Below, piece after piece: positions 6,447 to 8,591 of a stretch of 8,591 bases of DNA. Position 1 is the first letter of the stretch; every line of letters starts with the position of its first letter. Both the position numbers and the translations under genes were made by a program. The notes under the pieces are model-generated. The model was not told the DNA's origin, made no database searches, and saw only the letters and a program-made list of their open reading frames with translations. This stretch comes from Thermaceae bacterium (GTDB lineage: Bacteria > Deinococcota > Deinococci > Deinococcales > Marinithermaceae), in assembly GCA_027023345.1 (NCBI GenBank), contig JALVVO010000192.1:1-8591 (forward strand), in the 5' to 3' direction.

Positions 6447-7409
6447 ATGGTCCTCGTATATATTGACCACGACGGCAAGAAGCCCAAGAAGGGCGGGCTC
6501 GAGGCGGTGACCCGCGCCCGCAAGATCGCCGCCGCCCTCGGCACCCCGGTCGCCGGCCTGATCGTGGGGAGCGGCCTCGGCGAGGCGGCCGAGGAGGCCA
6601 AGAAGTACGTGGACACCCTCTACGTGGTGGACGCTCCCGAGTTCGCCGACTACACCGCCGAAAAGTGGACCGCCGCCGCCTTTGCCGCGGCGGAGAAGGC
6701 GGAGGCCAGGGCGGTGGTGGCCTCGGCGAGCCGCACCGGCCGCACCTGGACCGCGAGGCTCGCCACCCGGATGGACGCGGGGCTCCTCGAGGACGTGCTC
6801 GAGCTCGAGCCCTCCGCCGAAGCGGTGGTGGCGAAGCGCTACACCTTCCTCAACCGGGTCCTCGAGACCCAGCGGGCCGCCTACCCGGTGGTGGTCACCA
6901 CCAAGCCTAACGCCGCCCCCGCGGCCGAGCCGAAGGGCGAGGGCCAGGTGGAGGCGCTGGAGGTGGCGCTCGGGGAGCTCGAGCAAAAGGTCAAGGTGCT
7001 CGAGAAGATCCAGGAGGAGAAGAAGCGGGTCTCCCTCACCGAGGCCCCGGTGGTGGTGACGGGCGGCCGCGGCATGGGCTCGGCCGAGGCCTTTCGGCTC
7101 GTCGAGGAGCTCGCCGACCTCCTGGGCGGCGCGGTGGGCGCGACGCGGGCGGTGGTCGACGCCGGCTGGCGGCCCTACGCCGAGCAGGTGGGCCAGACCG
7201 GCAAGACCGTCCAGCCCAACCTCTACATCGCCCTCGGCGTCTCCGGCGCGGTGCAGCACCAGGCCGGCATGAACAAGTCCAAGGTCGTCGTCGCCGTCAA
7301 CAAGGACCCCGACGCCCCCATCTTCAAGGAGTCCGACTACGGCATCGTCGGCGACGTGCACCAGGTGCTGCCGGCGATGATCGAAGCGGTGAAGAAGCTC
7401 AAGGACTAA
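6447..7409 (+). CDS. etfA: Electron transfer flavoprotein alpha subunit
   Basis: EtfA (320 residues) supplies most of the FAD site of the ETF heterodimer. The N-terminal domain (1-195) has the loose Rossmann-like fold shared with EtfB. A charged, probably helical linker rich in E and K (about 165-195) leads to the C-terminal FAD domain with PVVVTGGRGMGS (201-212), ATRAVVDAGW with R224, EQVGQTGKTVQPNLYIALG (246-264), SGAVQH (266-271) and VNKDPDAPIFKESDYGIVGD. These match the canonical flavin-binding motifs, including the QTG and SGAxQH elements. GGGAGG (6436-6441) lies 5 nt before the ATG. It is the last gene of the operon and is followed by an intrinsic terminator. No extra ferredoxin domain or bifurcation-specific neighbour is visible, so a conventional ETF is the simplest reading. 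Confidence 0.97.
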   Translation: MVLVYIDHDGKKPKKGGLEAVTRARKIAAALGTPVAGLIVGSGLGEAAEEAKKYVDTLYVVDAPEFADYTAEKWTAAAFAAAEKAEARAVVASASRTGRTWTARLATRMDAGLLEDVLELEPSAEAVVAKRYTFLNRVLETQRAAYPVVVTTKPNAAPAAEPKGEGQVEALEVALGELEQKVKVLEKIQEEKKRVSLTEAPVVVTGGRGMGSAEAFRLVEELADLLGGAVGATRAVVDAGWRPYAEQVGQTGKTVQPNLYIALGVSGAVQHQAGMNKSKVVVAVNKDPDAPIFKESDYGIVGDVHQVLPAMIEAVKKLKD

Positions 7410-7419
7410 AAGCTTGAGC

Positions 7420-7815
7420 CTAACCCGGGCCGGGGTGCTTGCCCCGGCCTTTAATCCAAAGCGACAAAAGCGCCAAGATCCCCAAAATGAGCGCGACGAT
7501 TCCGATCACCGTCCAAAACGACAGGGGACAGCGCGGCGCCAAAAGCATAAGCAGCGCGTAAGCCAAGACGCTACCCGCCAGAGCGCCAGCGAACGCGGCT
7601 AGAAAGAGCCGTCTCCAGGGAATTCTCCGACCGGTCCCCCAAGTAAGGAAGGCCTCCACCGATAACACCACGAGGGCAACCCCAAAGACCGTACGCAAAC
7701 TCGGAGGACTGCAAAGGACGAGCGCGAGCAGAGGGACCAACCCGACCAGGCTGACAAAGACCTCCCTCGCCGGATCCCGCCAAATCCACGCCCGGCTTTC
7801 GCCCTCCAAGCGCAT
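7420..7815 (-). CDS. Four-helix membrane protein of unknown function
   Basis: I do not recognise this 131-residue protein. It starts MRLEGESRAWIWRDPAREV and has four clear hydrophobic segments: FVSLVGLVPLLALVLC (about 20-35), LRTVFGVALVVLSVEAFLTW, LFLAAFAGALAGSVLAYALL and FWTVIGIVALILGILALLSL. A basic tail KGRGKHPGPG follows. The charge pattern between segments looks like a genuine membrane protein. The stretch is clearly less GC-rich than its neighbours, with more A/T at third positions, which may mean later acquisition or weak selection. The gene converges on etfA, and its last codons overlap the etfA terminator. The start is 32 bp from the divergent carboxylase gene. GGAG lies only 2 nt before the ATG, so initiation may be leaderless from the TAGCAT box. 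Confidence 0.6.
   Translation of the reverse strand: MRLEGESRAWIWRDPAREVFVSLVGLVPLLALVLCSPPSLRTVFGVALVVLSVEAFLTWGTGRRIPWRRLFLAAFAGALAGSVLAYALLMLLAPRCPLSFWTVIGIVALILGILALLSLWIKGRGKHPGPG
7428..7455 (+). terminator. Intrinsic terminator of the acyl-CoA dehydrogenase-etfBA operon
   Basis: GGCCGGGG (7428-7435), loop TGCTTG, and CCCCGGCC (7442-7449) form an 8-bp perfect stem followed by TTTAAT. It starts 18 nt after the etfA stop. The same bases encode the last residues of the convergent membrane-protein gene. On the minus strand no T-run follows, so it should work mainly for etfA. Confidence 0.8.
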
Positions 7816-7821
7816 ATCTCC

Positions 7822-7827
7822 ATGCTA
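7822..7827 (-). promoter_or_regulatory. Candidate -10 box of the small membrane-protein gene
   Basis: The minus strand reads TAGCAT, ending 6 nt before the ATG at 7815. Transcription would therefore begin at or next to the start codon, giving a leaderless or nearly leaderless mRNA, a common arrangement in Deinococcota. No good -35 is seen. Confidence 0.4.
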
Positions 7828-7834
7828 GCCCCGG

Positions 7835-7840
7835 TATCCT
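7835..7840 (+). promoter_or_regulatory. Candidate -10 box giving a leaderless carboxylase mRNA
   Basis: TATCCT ends 7 nt before the ATG at 7848, so transcription should start at the start codon itself. No Shine-Dalgarno lies upstream (the preceding bases are AAAAACC), unlike the other plus-strand genes here. TANNNT boxes directly before start codons are typical of leaderless genes in Deinococcus and Thermus relatives. The -35 is unclear. Confidence 0.55.
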
Positions 7841-7847
7841 AAAAACC

Positions 7848-8591
7848 ATGGCCGATCCCAGCCGCCTCTTGCTCGAAGAGCTCATCGCCGAGATGGAGGA
7901 GCGCCGCAAGAAGGTCCTCTTAGGCGGCGGCGAAAAGCGCATCGAGAAGCAGCACGAGAAGGGCAAGCTCACCGCCCGGGAGCGGATCGCGTACCTCCTC
8001 GACGAAGGCTCCTTCGTCGAGCTCGGCACCTTCGTCGAGCACATCGAGACCCCCCTGATGCAGGGGATCGAGGCCCCGGGCGAGGGGGTGGTCACCGGCT
8101 ACGGCACCATCCACGGGCGGAAGGTTTTCGTCTTCAGCCAGGACTTCACCGTGCTCGGCGGCTCCCTCGGCAAGATGCACGGGCGAAAGATCGCCCAGGT
8201 CATGGACCTGGCGGTCAAGGTGGGCGCGCCCATCATCGGGCTCAACGACTCCGCCGGCGCCCGCATCCAGGAGGGGGTGGACAGCCTCTCCGGCTACGGC
8301 GAGGTCTTCTACCGCAACGCGGTCTACTCCGGGGTGGTGCCCCAGATCTCGGCGATCCTCGGCCCCTGCGCCGGGGGCGCGGTCTACAGCCCGGCGATGA
8401 CCGACTTCGTCCTGATGAGCCGGGGGACCTCCTACATGTTCATCACCGGACCCGAGGTGATCAAGTCGGTGACCCGCGAGGAGGTCAGCTTCGAGGAGCT
8501 CGGCGGCGCCGACGTCCACGCCCAAGTCTCCGGGGTGGCCCACCTCGAGGCCGAGGGCGACGAGGCCGTGCTCGACCTCGTCAAGAAGCTC
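7848..8591 (+). CDS. pccB: Acyl-CoA carboxylase carboxyltransferase subunit, propionyl-CoA carboxylase beta type, 3' end cut by the window
   Basis: This subunit moves the carboxyl group from carboxybiotin to an acyl-CoA, usually propionyl-CoA to methylmalonyl-CoA, in complex with a biotin carboxylase/carrier alpha subunit. The 248 visible residues start MADPSRLLLEELIAEMEERR and stay open to the window edge; the family is about 510-530 residues, so roughly half is present. Diagnostic motifs are GKLTARERIAYLLDEGSFVE, FSQDFTVLGGSLGKMHG, LNDSAGARIQEGVDSLSGYG, the oxyanion-forming GPCAGGAVYSPAMTD (172-186), then FITGPEVIKSVT and EELGGADVH. Related decarboxylase alpha subunits (MmdA type) share these motifs, and the residues that set acyl specificity lie in the missing half. 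It reads divergently from the small membrane-protein gene. Functionally it would handle propionyl-CoA from acyl-CoA oxidation by the upstream operon (inference). Confidence 0.92.
   Translation, partial: MADPSRLLLEELIAEMEERRKKVLLGGGEKRIEKQHEKGKLTARERIAYLLDEGSFVELGTFVEHIETPLMQGIEAPGEGVVTGYGTIHGRKVFVFSQDFTVLGGSLGKMHGRKIAQVMDLAVKVGAPIIGLNDSAGARIQEGVDSLSGYGEVFYRNAVYSGVVPQISAILGPCAGGAVYSPAMTDFVLMSRGTSYMFITGPEVIKSVTREEVSFEELGGADVHAQVSGVAHLEAEGDEAVLDLVKKL

Noticed and set aside
7414..7602. Short plus-strand frame after etfA
   Set aside because: It starts just before the etfA terminator, has no ribosome-binding site, and its polar Q/R-rich product is the shadow of the minus-strand membrane protein.

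Overview
The window is about 8.6 kb of high-GC bacterial DNA with dense genes, strong GGAGG ribosome-binding sites, a GTG start supported by a Shine-Dalgarno sequence, and at least one gene that looks leaderless. This style, together with the protein sequences, fits the Deinococcota, most likely a Thermaceae member (Thermus, Meiothermus, Marinithermus or Oceanithermus type). That placement is inference from codon use and protein character; no search was run.

Left part (1-1330): the minus strand carries the first 336 codons of ribD, a bifunctional riboflavin-biosynthesis enzyme whose 3' end lies outside the window. Upstream is a compact FMN riboswitch. Its closing P1 helix contains the Shine-Dalgarno of ribD, so FMN binding should block ribosome access directly. 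A small hairpin lies between the Shine-Dalgarno and the most likely GTG start. The divergent gene on the plus strand encodes a large YeeE/YedE-type sulfur-compound transporter with exactly three cysteines, each in a conserved loop. The shared promoter region holds three successive GGG...CCC palindromes.

Middle (2940-4440): a GC-rich hairpin follows the transporter. After it come a small hydrophobic protein of unknown function and, 3 nt later, a LysR-type regulator. An inverted repeat spans the regulator's stop codon.

Right part (4440-7455): a clear promoter, whose -35 box is overlapped by a 10-bp direct repeat, drives a tight three-gene operon: acyl-CoA dehydrogenase, etfB and etfA. The dehydrogenase oxidises acyl-CoA and passes electrons to the EtfAB flavoprotein, which delivers them to the respiratory chain. 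The operon ends in an intrinsic terminator.

End (7420-8591): a four-helix membrane protein of unknown function lies on the minus strand, convergent with etfA and visibly less GC-rich than its neighbours. Divergent from it, 32 bp between start codons, is the 5' two thirds or so of a biotin-dependent acyl-CoA carboxylase carboxyltransferase subunit (propionyl-CoA carboxylase beta type). It functionally follows the acyl-CoA dehydrogenase, because odd-chain and branched-chain acyl-CoA breakdown yields propionyl-CoA.

I see no mobile element, CRISPR array, tRNA or rRNA. Nothing here is clearly a new multi-gene system. The most interesting signals are regulatory: the riboswitch/Shine-Dalgarno architecture, the tandem palindromes, the direct repeat at the dehydrogenase promoter, and the divergent leaderless promoter pair.
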